From Streptomyces odontomachi (lineage in GTDB: Bacteria > Actinomycetota > Actinomycetes > Streptomycetales > Streptomycetaceae), in NCBI RefSeq assembly GCF_024435355.1, contig NZ_JAMJWG010000025.1, positions 1 to 64,000 of the forward strand: 64,000 nucleotides of DNA, in the 5' to 3' direction. Positions 17,527 to 25,833 of this stretch are shown piece by piece. The notes under the pieces are model-generated. The model was not told the DNA's origin. It saw only the letters and a list, made by a program, of their open reading frames with translations, and did no database searches. A program made the translations under genes and the position numbers. Each line of letters opens with the position of its first letter. Position 1 is the first letter of the stretch.

Positions 17527-19124
17527 CCACCGCCGACCTCCCCTCCAGCGCCACGGGCGCCCCCGACGTCCGCGACCTCCCCACGCTCCTCGCCCGTCTC
17601 GGTCTCCTGGACGTCCGGCTCACCGCCGACGGCGGCGCGCTGCACTACGACGCGCCGGCCGGCACCGTCACGGACGAGCTGCTCACGCTGCTGGGCCGGC
17701 ACAAGGCGGACCTGCTGCGCCACCTCGCCGCGCACGCCGGCGAGCCGCAACCGGAGTCCACCGGCCCCGCCAGCTTCGCCCAGCGCCGGATGCACAGCAG
17801 GTACACGGAGGCGGACCATCCCGCCTCGTACAACGTGGCCTCCCGGATCGAGCTGGCCGGGCCGCTGGACGTCGACGCGCTGAACCGGGCGCTGACCGCG
17901 CTGCTGCGCCGGCAGGGCGCGCTGCGCACCCGGTTCGCCAGGTATGGCGGGGAACTGGTGCAGGAGGTGATGCCGCCGGTCCCGGTCCAGCTCGGCGTGA
18001 CCGACCTGCGCGACGCGCCGCCGCAGGAGCGTGCGGCACGGGCCCGGGAGTGGCTGCACGGGCAGGCGACGGCGACGTTCGACCTGTCCACGGCGCCACT
18101 GCTGCGGGGCGCGCTGCTGCGCACCGGGCCCGAGCGCTGGACGTTCGCCCTGGTGGTCCACCATCTCGCCGTCGACGGCTGGGGCCTCGACGTCCTGCTG
18201 TCCGACCTCGGTGCGCTGTACGCGGCGGCGCTGCGCACGCCGGCGCCCGCGCTGCCCACCGACGCGGCGGCGGGCCTGCCGCCGCTCGCCGTGTCCTACG
18301 TCGAAGCGGCCCGCCGGATGGCGGCCCACCTGTCGGCGGCCCGGCTGGACAGCCTGCGGTCGTGGTGGCGGCAGGCCCTTGCGGGTGCGCCGATGGCCCT
18401 GGACCTGCCCTGCGTCCGGCAGCACCCCGACCGGTCGTCGGACGAGGGCGGCATGGTGGCGCGACGGGTCGGCCGGGAGCTGGCGGACCGGCTGGCGGCG
18501 CTCGCCAGGGCGCGGAACACCACCCTGTTCACGGTGCTGCTGAGTGCCTACGGCACGCTGCTGTGCCGGCTCACCGGCCAGCCGGAGGTGGTGGTGGCCG
18601 CCAACGTCGCCAACCGGATACGCCACGAGTACGAGCCGCTGGTGGGGATGTTCACCAACAACATCGCGCTGCGGCTGGGCACGGCGGACACCGCCGGTGA
18701 CGGTGCCGGCGCGGCCGCGGGTGCCGGCGCGGTCTCCGGCGCGGGCGAGCGGATCGGTGCCGCGATCGACGCCGCCGCCCGGACCTTCTTCGCGGCGGCC
18801 GACCACCAGGAGTACCCGTTCGCCATGGTCGTCGCGGACCACGCGGACGCCCGGCCCGCGCACGGGCCCGGCTTCCCGCAGGCCGTCATCGTGATGGAGA
18901 GCCAGGGGGTTCCGGTGCTCGACCTGCCGGGGCTGACGGCCGAGGTCCGCGACGTTCCCATCGCCGGTTCCGTGACCGACCTCTGCCTGACGCTCACCCC
19001 GGACGCCGACGGCATCGAGCTGTTGCTCCTCCACAACAGCGACCGCGTGAGCCACGCGACCGCCGAACGCTGGGCCACCGACTACACGGCGCTGCTCGGC
19101 GAGTACGTGCAGGTGGCGGACTAG
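17523..19124 (+). CDS. Stand-alone condensation protein with N-terminal TubC-type docking domain
   Basis: A 533-residue protein. Residues ~18-70 match the small alpha/beta TubC N-terminal docking fold that receives the C-terminus of an upstream synthase. Residues ~80-530 are a complete condensation domain with His213-His214 and Asp218 in an intact HHLAVDG motif. No adenylation, carrier or thioesterase domain follows, and no further NRPS gene lies downstream. The GTG start at 17523 overlaps the megasynthase stop (GTGA), with AAGGGG at 17511-17516, so translation is coupled. Likely role: accept the PCP-bound chain from the megasynthase and release it onto a free amine or alcohol, or cyclise it. 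It could instead be the first piece of a module whose remainder lies elsewhere. Domain calls are firm; the release role is inference. Confidence 0.88.
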   Translation: MTTADLPSSATGAPDVRDLPTLLARLGLLDVRLTADGGALHYDAPAGTVTDELLTLLGRHKADLLRHLAAHAGEPQPESTGPASFAQRRMHSRYTEADHPASYNVASRIELAGPLDVDALNRALTALLRRQGALRTRFARYGGELVQEVMPPVPVQLGVTDLRDAPPQERAARAREWLHGQATATFDLSTAPLLRGALLRTGPERWTFALVVHHLAVDGWGLDVLLSDLGALYAAALRTPAPALPTDAAAGLPPLAVSYVEAARRMAAHLSAARLDSLRSWWRQALAGAPMALDLPCVRQHPDRSSDEGGMVARRVGRELADRLAALARARNTTLFTVLLSAYGTLLCRLTGQPEVVVAANVANRIRHEYEPLVGMFTNNIALRLGTADTAGDGAGAAAGAGAVSGAGERIGAAIDAAARTFFAAADHQEYPFAMVVADHADARPAHGPGFPQAVIVMESQGVPVLDLPGLTAEVRDVPIAGSVTDLCLTLTPDADGIELLLLHNSDRVSHATAERWATDYTALLGEYVQVAD

Positions 19125-19179
19125 CGCCCGCCTTATGGATCATGCTCGGCCCGTGTGGCGTACCGGACATACCGCCTCC

Positions 19180-19185
19180 TACACT
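19180..19185 (+). promoter_or_regulatory. -10 element (TACACT) for a leaderless polX transcript
   Basis: TACACT ends seven bases before the GTG at 19193, so transcription would start at or within a base of the start codon. No good ribosome binding site precedes that codon and no clear -35 is visible. Confidence 0.45.
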
Positions 19186-19192
19186 CAAGGGC

Positions 19193-20920
19193 GTGGCCCG
19201 GTCGAATGACGAGGTCGAGGCGGTCCTCCAGGAGTACGCCGACCTCATCGCGATCACCGGAGGCGACGCCTTCAAGGCGCGCGCCTACGAGAAGGCGGCC
19301 CGTGCGATCGGCGGCCACCCCGGCGATGTCTCCCGCCTCGACGCCAAGGAGCTACGGGAGATATCCGGCGTCGGCAGGTCGATCGCCGACAAGGTGGTCG
19401 AGTATCTGAGGACCGGCACGATCGACGTCGTCGAGGAGCGTCGCGCGGCCATCCCCGCCGGGGTACGCGAGCTGATCACGATCCCCACCCTGGGCCCGAA
19501 GAAGGCCCTGACGCTCTACGAGGAGCTGCACGTCTCGTCGGTCGCCGAGCTGGCCGAGGCCATCCGGGCCGACCGGCTGCACGACCTGAAGGGCTTCGGC
19601 AGGAAGACCCAGGAGAACCTCCAGCACGGCATCGACCTCATGGCGCAGGCCGGCAGCCGTATCCCGCTGCACATCGCCATGGACCCGGCCGAGGAGATCG
19701 TCGCCGAGCTGTCCCGGCTGACCGGTTGCGTCCAGTGCACGTACGCGGGTTCGCTGCGCCGTGTGAAGGAGTCCGTCGGCGACATCGACGTCCTGGTCGC
19801 CGCGGAGCGGTCGGACCCGTTCATGGCCGCGCTCGGCGAGCTGCCGACCACCGCCGAGGTCATCGCGCACGGCCGGAAGAAGACGTCGATCCGCACGGTG
19901 CAGGGGGTCCAGGTCGATCTCCGGGTGCTGCCGCCGGACTCGTGGGGCGCGGGTTTGCAGTACTTCACCGGTTCGAAGGCGCACAACATCCGCACCCGCA
20001 CCATCGCCGTCCGCAGCGGGCTGAAGCTCTCCGAATACGGACTGTTCGAGATGGAGAGCGGACGGTCGGTGGCGTCCCGTACCGAGGAGGAGGTGTACGC
20101 CCGGCTCGGACTGCCGTGGATCCCCCCGACGCTGCGCGAGGACCGCGGCGAGATCGAGGCGGCGCTGCGCGGCGAGCTGCCCGACGTGGTGACCGAGCGG
20201 GACATCAGGGGCGATCTGCACACCCACACCGACCTCACCGACGGGCTGGCCCCGCTGGAGGAGATGGTGAGCGCCGCCGCAGCGCGCGGCTACCGCTACT
20301 ACGCCGTCACCGATCATGCGCCCGACCTGTACATGCAGCGCATGACCGACGAGAAGGCGCTGGCCCAGCGCGCGCGGGTGCGGGCGCTGGACCGCGCGCA
20401 CCGCGGCATGCGGCTGCTGCACGGCACGGAGCTGAACATCGGCCCGGACGGGGAGGTGGACTGGCCCGACGAGTTCCTCGCCGGTTTCGACCTCTGCGTG
20501 GCCTCCCTGCACTCGCACTTCGGGCTCGGCCGGCGCGCCATGACCCAGCGTCTCGTGCGGGCCTGCGAGCATCCGCGGGTCAACATCATCGGCCATCCGA
20601 CCACCCGCCGGATCGGCAAGCGGCCCGGTGTCGACGCGGACTGGGACGAGGTCTTCGCGGCCTGCGCCCGCACCGGCACCGCGCTGGAGGTCAACGCCCA
20701 GCCGGAGCGGCTCGACCTCGGGGACGAGGACATCCTGCGCGCCAAGGAGTTCGGCGTGGTGTTCGCGGTGAACTCCGACGCGCACGCCGTCCCGCACCTC
20801 GGCCAGCTGCGGTACGGGGTGGGCACGGCACAACGCGGCTGGCTCACCGCGGGCGACGTCATCAACACGTGGCCCCTGACGAGGCTGCGGCGCTTCCTGC
20901 GGAAGGCCCGGGCGGCCTAG
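19193..20920 (+). CDS. polX: Family X DNA polymerase / PHP phosphoesterase (PolX)
   Basis: A 575-residue cytoplasmic repair enzyme. The N-terminal part has helix-hairpin-helix segments (ISGVGRSIADK, IPTLGPKKAL) and a Pol X palm with the metal-binding GDIDVL motif near residue 197. The C-terminal half from about residue 335 is a PHP domain beginning DLHTHTDLTDG, which in bacterial PolX supplies 3'-5' exonuclease and end-processing activity. Role: gap filling in base excision and end repair. Length and domain order match bacterial PolX. The GTG at 19193 was chosen because the conserved N-terminus starts there and a -10 element fits a leaderless start; the ATG at 19142 is less likely. It marks the right border of the natural-product locus. 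Confidence 0.93.
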   Translation: MARSNDEVEAVLQEYADLIAITGGDAFKARAYEKAARAIGGHPGDVSRLDAKELREISGVGRSIADKVVEYLRTGTIDVVEERRAAIPAGVRELITIPTLGPKKALTLYEELHVSSVAELAEAIRADRLHDLKGFGRKTQENLQHGIDLMAQAGSRIPLHIAMDPAEEIVAELSRLTGCVQCTYAGSLRRVKESVGDIDVLVAAERSDPFMAALGELPTTAEVIAHGRKKTSIRTVQGVQVDLRVLPPDSWGAGLQYFTGSKAHNIRTRTIAVRSGLKLSEYGLFEMESGRSVASRTEEEVYARLGLPWIPPTLREDRGEIEAALRGELPDVVTERDIRGDLHTHTDLTDGLAPLEEMVSAAAARGYRYYAVTDHAPDLYMQRMTDEKALAQRARVRALDRAHRGMRLLHGTELNIGPDGEVDWPDEFLAGFDLCVASLHSHFGLGRRAMTQRLVRACEHPRVNIIGHPTTRRIGKRPGVDADWDEVFAACARTGTALEVNAQPERLDLGDEDILRAKEFGVVFAVNSDAHAVPHLGQLRYGVGTAQRGWLTAGDVINTWPLTRLRRFLRKARAA

Positions 20921-20924
20921 GCCC

Positions 20925-20981
20925 GTCGTCAAACTCCCGTCTGCCCGGTGGCCCTTCGGGCAACGACGGGAGTTTGACGAC
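20925..20981. terminator. Bidirectional hairpin terminator between convergent genes
   Basis: GTCGTCAAACTCCCGTC (20925-20941) is the exact reverse complement of 20965-20981, a perfect 17-bp stem. An inner TGCCCG/CGGGCA stem (20942-20947 with 20957-20962) extends it. It lies exactly between the 3' ends of polX and the CapA-like gene. Confidence 0.85.
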
Positions 20982-20997
20982 AGGACCCAGGGGCGGC

Positions 20998-22104
20998 TCA
21001 CGGCATCCGAAGCGTGAGGGCGCAGTCCGCGCCGCGGACGATCCGCGTACCGAGATCGCCTCCTTCGAGCGCCCCGCGCAACCAGTCCGCGTCCGCTCGC
21101 CCCGCCCGTTCCAACCGCATCCGCCGCACCCGCAGCGGCACCATCCGCGCCCCGGCCAGCCGGCCGCTGTCCGGCCGCACGGACACCAGGTACAGCAGCC
21201 GCAGCTCGTCCCGGTACTCCTCGTGGCCGCCGATGCCCTCGTAGTCGTCGACGAGGTCACCGCAGCCGTACAGCACGAGCCGGTCGCGGTAGACCTCCAG
21301 CGGGCGCGGATGGTGCGAGGAGTGGCCGTGCACGAGGTCCACGCCCGCGTCGACGAGGGCGTGGGCGAAGCGGACGTCGGTGGCGGAGACGTCCCAGTCC
21401 CAGTTGGCGCCCCAGTGGACCGAGGCGACCACGATGTCACCCGGCCGCTTCACCGCCCGCAGCCACCCGGCGAGCGCCGTGGCGACGGACGGCGCCGGCC
21501 GGGCCGCGAAGTCCACCCCGGAGCGTGTCGCCGTGGCGGCCCAGTCGACAGGGATTCCGCTGGTCATCATCCCGATGGCGAACACCAGCAGCCGTCCGCC
21601 ACCGGCCAGCGGAACGACCGCCGGCTGCCGCGCCGCCGCGCCGTCCCGCCCCGCACCGGCCGTCCGCAGCCCCGCGTCCGCCAGCGCGTCGAGCGTGTCG
21701 CCAAGACCGCGCCGGCCGAAGTCGAGGACGTGGTTGTTGGCCAGCACGCAGACGTCCGGGCGGACGGCGGCCAGGCAGGGCAGGTTGGCGGGGCTCATGC
21801 GGTAGTGCACGCCCTTGCCCGGTGCGAAGCCGCCGTCGTCGGTGACGGCAGTCTCCAGGTTGACCACCCGGGCGTCGGGCTCCGCCTCGTCCAGGGCCGC
21901 CAGCGCCTCGCCCCACGGCCACCGGAAGTCGACCGGCTGCGGGATCGGCCCGTTCGCCGCCTCGGCGAGTTCGACGTAGCCCCGCGCGTCCCGGACGCTG
22001 ATCTCCCGCAGCTCGGGATCGCCCGGGCACGGCAGGATCTGATCGACGCCCCGGCCAAGCATGACGTCACCGCAGACGAACAGGGTGACGGTGCCACCGT
22101 CCAC
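20998..22104 (-). CDS. CapA-family metallophosphoesterase-like protein
   Basis: A 368-residue protein of the CapA/PgsA-like calcineurin-fold family, known from poly-gamma-glutamate capsule loci and widespread as lone copies in actinobacteria. Motifs include GDVMLGRG near the N-terminus, NLETAV, NNHVLDFG, SVHWG and HGHSSH, the usual metal and phosphate ligand blocks. No signal peptide is seen with the chosen start. The GTG at 22104 begins the conserved domain and has TACCGT ending six bases upstream, fitting a leaderless transcript; an alternative GTG at 22155 has no ribosome binding site. No capsule genes are nearby, so the substrate is unknown. Confidence 0.85.
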   Translation of the reverse strand: MDGGTVTLFVCGDVMLGRGVDQILPCPGDPELREISVRDARGYVELAEAANGPIPQPVDFRWPWGEALAALDEAEPDARVVNLETAVTDDGGFAPGKGVHYRMSPANLPCLAAVRPDVCVLANNHVLDFGRRGLGDTLDALADAGLRTAGAGRDGAAARQPAVVPLAGGGRLLVFAIGMMTSGIPVDWAATATRSGVDFAARPAPSVATALAGWLRAVKRPGDIVVASVHWGANWDWDVSATDVRFAHALVDAGVDLVHGHSSHHPRPLEVYRDRLVLYGCGDLVDDYEGIGGHEEYRDELRLLYLVSVRPDSGRLAGARMVPLRVRRMRLERAGRADADWLRGALEGGDLGTRIVRGADCALTLRMP

Positions 22105-22110
22105 CCCTCC

Positions 22111-22116
22111 ACGGTA
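22111..22116 (-). promoter_or_regulatory. -10 element (TACCGT) for the CapA-like gene
   Basis: On the minus strand TACCGT is followed by six bases and then the GTG at 22104, the spacing expected for a leaderless mRNA. No convincing -35 is visible. Confidence 0.4.
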
Positions 22117-22292
22117 CGGGCGGCGTGGCTCGTGGTGGGCGGGTGCGGCCGCCACGGTTGTTGCGACCGTTTGCGGCCGTGCAGTGTCGGAGCCCGCTGG
22201 CGCCCGGCAGAGGAGCGTCTCGAAACGTCGTCCGACGCGTCACGCGACCGGCGCCACCAGGGCGTTTCATGCAACGTGCACCCGGCGCGTCG

Positions 22293-22346
22293 TTGATCAC
22301 ACATCGTGATTATTTGCATACGCTATGCAATGCCTTGCGTGATCAC
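22293..22346. promoter_or_regulatory. AT-rich regulatory region with a 17-bp dyad
   Basis: TTGCATACGCTATGCAA (22314-22330) is a perfect 7-3-7 inverted repeat. It is flanked by TTGATCAC (22293-22300) and the palindrome GTGATCAC (22339-22346). The region is unusually AT-rich and lies 60-110 bases upstream of the secreted-protein gene; within the 301-base gap from 22105 to 22405 it is the only clear structure. Confidence 0.5.
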
Positions 22347-22405
22347 TCGTCACGGACCGGCGCCGCCGGTCCCCCGTTCCCCCGTTCCCCCGAAGGAGCA
22401 TCCTC

Positions 22406-22975
22406 ATGACCACTGCTGTCCACGCTCTCGCCCGCCGTGTGGCGACGGCCTTCTCGGTGGCCGGTCTCGCGGCCGGGCTCGCCCTGGTCGCGCCGGCGAC
22501 CGCCGAGGCCGATCCGGGCGTCACCGTCTCGTGCGAGTCGGTCGGCCAGATGCGCTTCAGCCCCGGCGTCCAGCTCTTCCCGCTCCCCCAGCACATCATG
22601 TTCGACGGGCAGACCGGCACCTGCGACGACAACAGCGGTGTGGGCATCCGTGCCGCGAGCCTCAGCGCCGACTTCAAGGGCGTCGTGATCAGCTGCGAGG
22701 CCGGCGGCTTCGACACCGGAAGCGGCACCGGGACCATCACCTGGGTCCTCGAGGACGGCAGCGTCGTACAGAGCACGGTCGAGCTGGAGTTCAGCCACAA
22801 CGTCGGGCCCCTGGTGGCCATCTCCGGCACCATCACGTCCGGCCTCTTCACCGGCCACACCTTCAGCAGTTCCTACACCACCGACCTGTTCGGCGGCGCC
22901 GGGAAGTGCACCCTCCACATTCCCTTCGGCGGCTTCAAAGAGGCGACCTTCGAGGGCCAGTTCTCCATCGACTGA
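22406..22975 (+). CDS. Small secreted protein of unknown function
   Basis: A 189-residue precursor with a Sec signal peptide (ARR at the N-terminus, a hydrophobic core about residues 12-30, likely cleavage near APATAEA, residues 29-35). The mature part has four Cys (CES, CDD, CEA and KCT), suggesting two disulphides, and alternates strands and glycine turns like a beta-sandwich. GAAGGAG lies at 22393-22399. I do not recognise the family. The strong dyad in its promoter region suggests tight regulation. It is monocistronic and ends before a convergent hairpin. Confidence 0.75.
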   Translation: MTTAVHALARRVATAFSVAGLAAGLALVAPATAEADPGVTVSCESVGQMRFSPGVQLFPLPQHIMFDGQTGTCDDNSGVGIRAASLSADFKGVVISCEAGGFDTGSGTGTITWVLEDGSVVQSTVELEFSHNVGPLVAISGTITSGLFTGHTFSSSYTTDLFGGAGKCTLHIPFGGFKEATFEGQFSID

Positions 22976-23028
22976 ACCGCCGCAGCACGGCCGGCAGGGG
23001 TGCGGGCGGCAACGCCCCACCCGCATCC

Positions 23029-23059
23029 GCCGCCCGTCACGGAACCCGTGGCGGGCGGC
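23029..23059. terminator. Strong hairpin between convergent genes
   Basis: A 14-bp GC stem (23029-23042 with 23046-23059, one G-T pair) closes on an AAC loop, between the 3' ends of the secreted-protein gene and the ROK kinase gene. Confidence 0.75.
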
Positions 23060-23128
23060 GCGCGGCAGGCCGTCACCCGTGTCACGCACCACACGCACCA
23101 CTCGGGTGCGCCGCCGCGCCGGGCGCGC

Positions 23129-24064
23129 CTACCGGGTCCGGGCCGCCGCCCCCGCCCCGACGTCGTCGAGGATCACGGCCAACGCCCCCCGCACGGCGGA
23201 GTCGTCGGGGAACACGCTGGCCACCACCTCCGGCGGGAACGGCACCGCCTCCCGCACCCGCGCCTCCAGTGCCGCCAGCACCCGCCGCCCCGAGGCCATC
23301 ATGCCGCCGCCCACCGCGATCCGCTGCGGATCCAGCACGGTCGCAAGGTTGGCGACGTGCACCGCGAGCTGGTCCAGCGCCTCGTTCACCAGCGCCTGCA
23401 CCCGCGCGTCGGTCGAGGCGAACAGGTCGGCGGCGGTCGGCGCGCCCCCGAGCAGCTCGGCGCCGCGGCGGGCCAGCCCGATGCCGGAGACGTACTCCTC
23501 CAGCGGCGCGCGCCCCGAGGCGACGCCCGCCGTGTCGGCGGGGCCGCGCAGCAGGTAGCCGATCTCACCGGCCGCGTCGTGCGCGCCGCCCAGCACCCGG
23601 CCACCGACGATCAGGGCCGCCGCGAGGCCGGTGCCGACGTTCAGGTAGATGCCGGGGTCGGCGTCGCGGAGCGCACCCCATCGGGCCTCGGCGAGGCCAC
23701 CTGCCTTGACGTCGTTGGCGGCGGCCACCCGATCGATGCCCAGGCCCTCGCGCAGCAGCGCGGGCAGGGACAGGTCCTCCCAGCCGGGGATGTTCGGGGC
23801 CAGCAGCACCCGGTCCTCGTGCACGACGCCGGGGCTGGCAGCGCCGACACCCAGGCAGCGCCCGCCGGTCGCCGCCGCGGTCTCGCCACGCAGCCGCTCG
23901 GCGGTGTGCAGGGCGCGGTCCACGGTCTGCCGTGCGCCGCGTGCGGCCTCGGTGCCGATCCTGGTCTGCCGCAGGATGCGACCACGCAGGTCGGCGGTGG
24001 CGACGGCGACCTTGGTCCCGCCGACGTCGATGCCGAGCACGAAGTCCGTCGGCCGGTCGTTCAC
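23129..24064 (-). CDS. ROK-family sugar kinase
   Basis: A 311-residue cytoplasmic kinase with the ATP-phosphate motif DVGGTK near residue 12, a central GVGAASPG segment, NVGTGLAAALI and the late GGG motif before MMASG. The usual CxCGxxGCxE zinc cluster of many ROK proteins is absent; the corresponding position reads GGAHDAAGEIG. Family members phosphorylate glucose or N-acetylated amino sugars. The GTG start at 24064 overlaps the stop of the APC permease gene (GTGA), so the two are translationally coupled. Pairing with an amino-acid-type permease is unusual and points to an amino sugar or glycosylated amine as substrate; that is inference. Confidence 0.85.
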   Translation of the reverse strand: MNDRPTDFVLGIDVGGTKVAVATADLRGRILRQTRIGTEAARGARQTVDRALHTAERLRGETAAATGGRCLGVGAASPGVVHEDRVLLAPNIPGWEDLSLPALLREGLGIDRVAAANDVKAGGLAEARWGALRDADPGIYLNVGTGLAAALIVGGRVLGGAHDAAGEIGYLLRGPADTAGVASGRAPLEEYVSGIGLARRGAELLGGAPTAADLFASTDARVQALVNEALDQLAVHVANLATVLDPQRIAVGGGMMASGRRVLAALEARVREAVPFPPEVVASVFPDDSAVRGALAVILDDVGAGAAARTR

Positions 24065-25587
24065 GTGATCTCCTGCGGGGCCTGCGGGGTGTCGGGCCGC
24101 TGCCCGGACGCGCCGGCAGGGCCGGCCAGGAAGTCCTCGCGGATCTCCTTCGGTCCGAACGGCCAGACGTGTTCGACGCGGGCCCACACCAGGAACGCGA
24201 CGACGCCCAGCGCCACCCACGCCAGCGACCACTCGATGGGGTGCAGCCCGGGGTTGTTCTTGTCGGCGAAGACGTAGACGGTGAGCCAGCCGGCCAGCGC
24301 GACGAGGCTCGGCAGCGGATAGAGCCACATGCGGTAGGGGCGGTGCAGCCCGGGCTGCCTCCTGCGCAGCACCGTCACCGCGGCGACCTGCGCGAAGGAC
24401 TGCACGATGACCATGGTCGTGGTGAGCAGGGTGATGAGCACGGTCAGCGGCGGGGTCTTCTCGGACGTGCCCACATGGCGGCTGATCAGGAATGCCGCCG
24501 CGGTGATCGCCACCATGCTGACCAGGCCCAGCACCGGGAAGCGGTGCTTGCGGTGCAGCCGGCCGAACTGCCGGAAGAAGACCTTGTCGCGCGCCGCGTC
24601 ATAGGGCACCCGGGAGCCGCCGAGCAGGCCGGCGAGGACCGAGGTGAAGGCGGTGATGAGGATCAGCACGGTGATGACGTCCGCCGTGGTCTTCCCCCAC
24701 GCCTTCTCCAGCACCACGGCCGCGACCGACTGCGACGCCGGGTTGGCCGGGTCGATCATGTCCTTCCAGTTGATCACCCCGAGCGTGCCGATCTGCATCA
24801 GCAGGTAGATCACCATCACGCCGCCGATCGCGAGGACGATGGACCGCGGTATCACCCGTCCGGGGTTCTTGACCTCGGCGCCCAGGTACGCGGTGGTGTT
24901 GTAGCCGAGGTAGTCGTAGATGCCGATGGTCAGGCCGGCGGCGAAGCCCAGCCAGAACTTGGAGGTGCCGAGCGCGAAGGCGCCCGCCGGGTACGTGAAG
25001 GCGTCATGGGCGTGGAAGTGGGTGAAGGAGGCGATGATCACGCACGCCACGCTGACGATCATGATCAGCCACAGCACGGTGGCGAGCCGGCCGATCGACT
25101 CGATCCGCCGCCACAGCAGCACCACGACCGCCAGGCACATCGCCAGGCCCACCAGATCGCCCTGCCCGCTGCTCATGGACGGCCACAGATACGTCAGGTA
25201 CTGGACGAAGCCGGCGACGCCCGTGGACATGATCAGCGGGATGAAGAGCATGGCGGTCCAGGTGAACAGGAACGGCATCAGCCGCCCCGTGCGGTACTGG
25301 AACGCCTCGCGCAGATAGATGTACGAGCCGCCGGCGCCGGGCATCGCGGCGCCCAGCTCGGCCCAGATCAACCCGTCGGTCAGGGCGAGGACGGCGCCCG
25401 CGACCCAGCCGATGACCGACTGCGGGCCGCCGAAGGCCAGCACCATCGCCGGGATGGTGATGAACGGGCCGACGCCCACCATCTGGCTCATGTTGATCGC
25501 GCTCGCCTGGAACGGGCCGATCCGTCGCACGAACCCGGGATCGGTCGTCCCGGACCCGCCATCGGCCCTGCCGTCCGTACCGGCCAT
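24061..25587 (-). CDS. APC-family permease
   Basis: A 508-residue membrane protein with about 12 helices. The N-terminal helix (PFQASAINMSQMVGVGPFI) and the GGSYIYLREAF segment are typical of amino acid-polyamine-organocation transporters, which use proton or sodium gradients to import amino acids and amines. The ATG at 25587 is preceded by GGAGGAGG at a suitable distance; the in-frame GTG at 25596 abuts that ribosome binding site and is less likely. It forms an operon with the ROK kinase and faces a divergent ROK-type regulator. Its promoter overlaps a perfect inverted repeat. The substrate cannot be read from sequence. Confidence 0.88.
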   Translation of the reverse strand: MAGTDGRADGGSGTTDPGFVRRIGPFQASAINMSQMVGVGPFITIPAMVLAFGGPQSVIGWVAGAVLALTDGLIWAELGAAMPGAGGSYIYLREAFQYRTGRLMPFLFTWTAMLFIPLIMSTGVAGFVQYLTYLWPSMSSGQGDLVGLAMCLAVVVLLWRRIESIGRLATVLWLIMIVSVACVIIASFTHFHAHDAFTYPAGAFALGTSKFWLGFAAGLTIGIYDYLGYNTTAYLGAEVKNPGRVIPRSIVLAIGGVMVIYLLMQIGTLGVINWKDMIDPANPASQSVAAVVLEKAWGKTTADVITVLILITAFTSVLAGLLGGSRVPYDAARDKVFFRQFGRLHRKHRFPVLGLVSMVAITAAAFLISRHVGTSEKTPPLTVLITLLTTTMVIVQSFAQVAAVTVLRRRQPGLHRPYRMWLYPLPSLVALAGWLTVYVFADKNNPGLHPIEWSLAWVALGVVAFLVWARVEHVWPFGPKEIREDFLAGPAGASGQRPDTPQAPQEIT

Positions 25588-25674
25588 CGAGCCCACCTCC
25601 TCCGGCTGCCGCAGCGCACCGCCAAGACATCGTCGTCAAGGGAAGAACGGGAAGCGTCCTCCCGTCCAGCATCA

Positions 25675-25703
25675 AGTTAAGGTGCTTAACAAAATCAGGT
25701 CAA
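25675..25703 (-). promoter_or_regulatory. Promoter with overlapping operator for the permease-kinase operon
   Basis: On the minus strand, TTGACC (25703-25698) and TTAACT (25680-25675) are 17 bases apart and resemble -35 and -10 boxes. The inverted repeat GTTAAG-GTG-CTTAAC (25676-25690) covers the spacer end and the -10. A repressor bound here would block polymerase; the adjacent ROK regulator is the obvious candidate. Confidence 0.6.
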
Positions 25704-25833
25704 CAGTCCGGCCCAAACCGGCGGACCCGACCCGCCCCACACCGCCACCGCACTCCCCGTCTCGTAACCTGGACCTCGCGCGCGGCCGCTACGCAGGCCA
25801 CACGCACCACACGGAACGGCGGCCAGGGGGACG

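Noticed and set aside
19726..22296. An 856-codon plus-strand frame across polX, the terminator and the CapA-like gene
   Set aside because: It spans a strong hairpin and two real genes in wrong frames or on the wrong strand.
22406..22975. Secreted protein as a RiPP precursor or toxin of a contact system
   Set aside because: It has an ordinary signal peptide and a beta-rich domain, with no modification enzymes, immunity gene or leader motif nearby.
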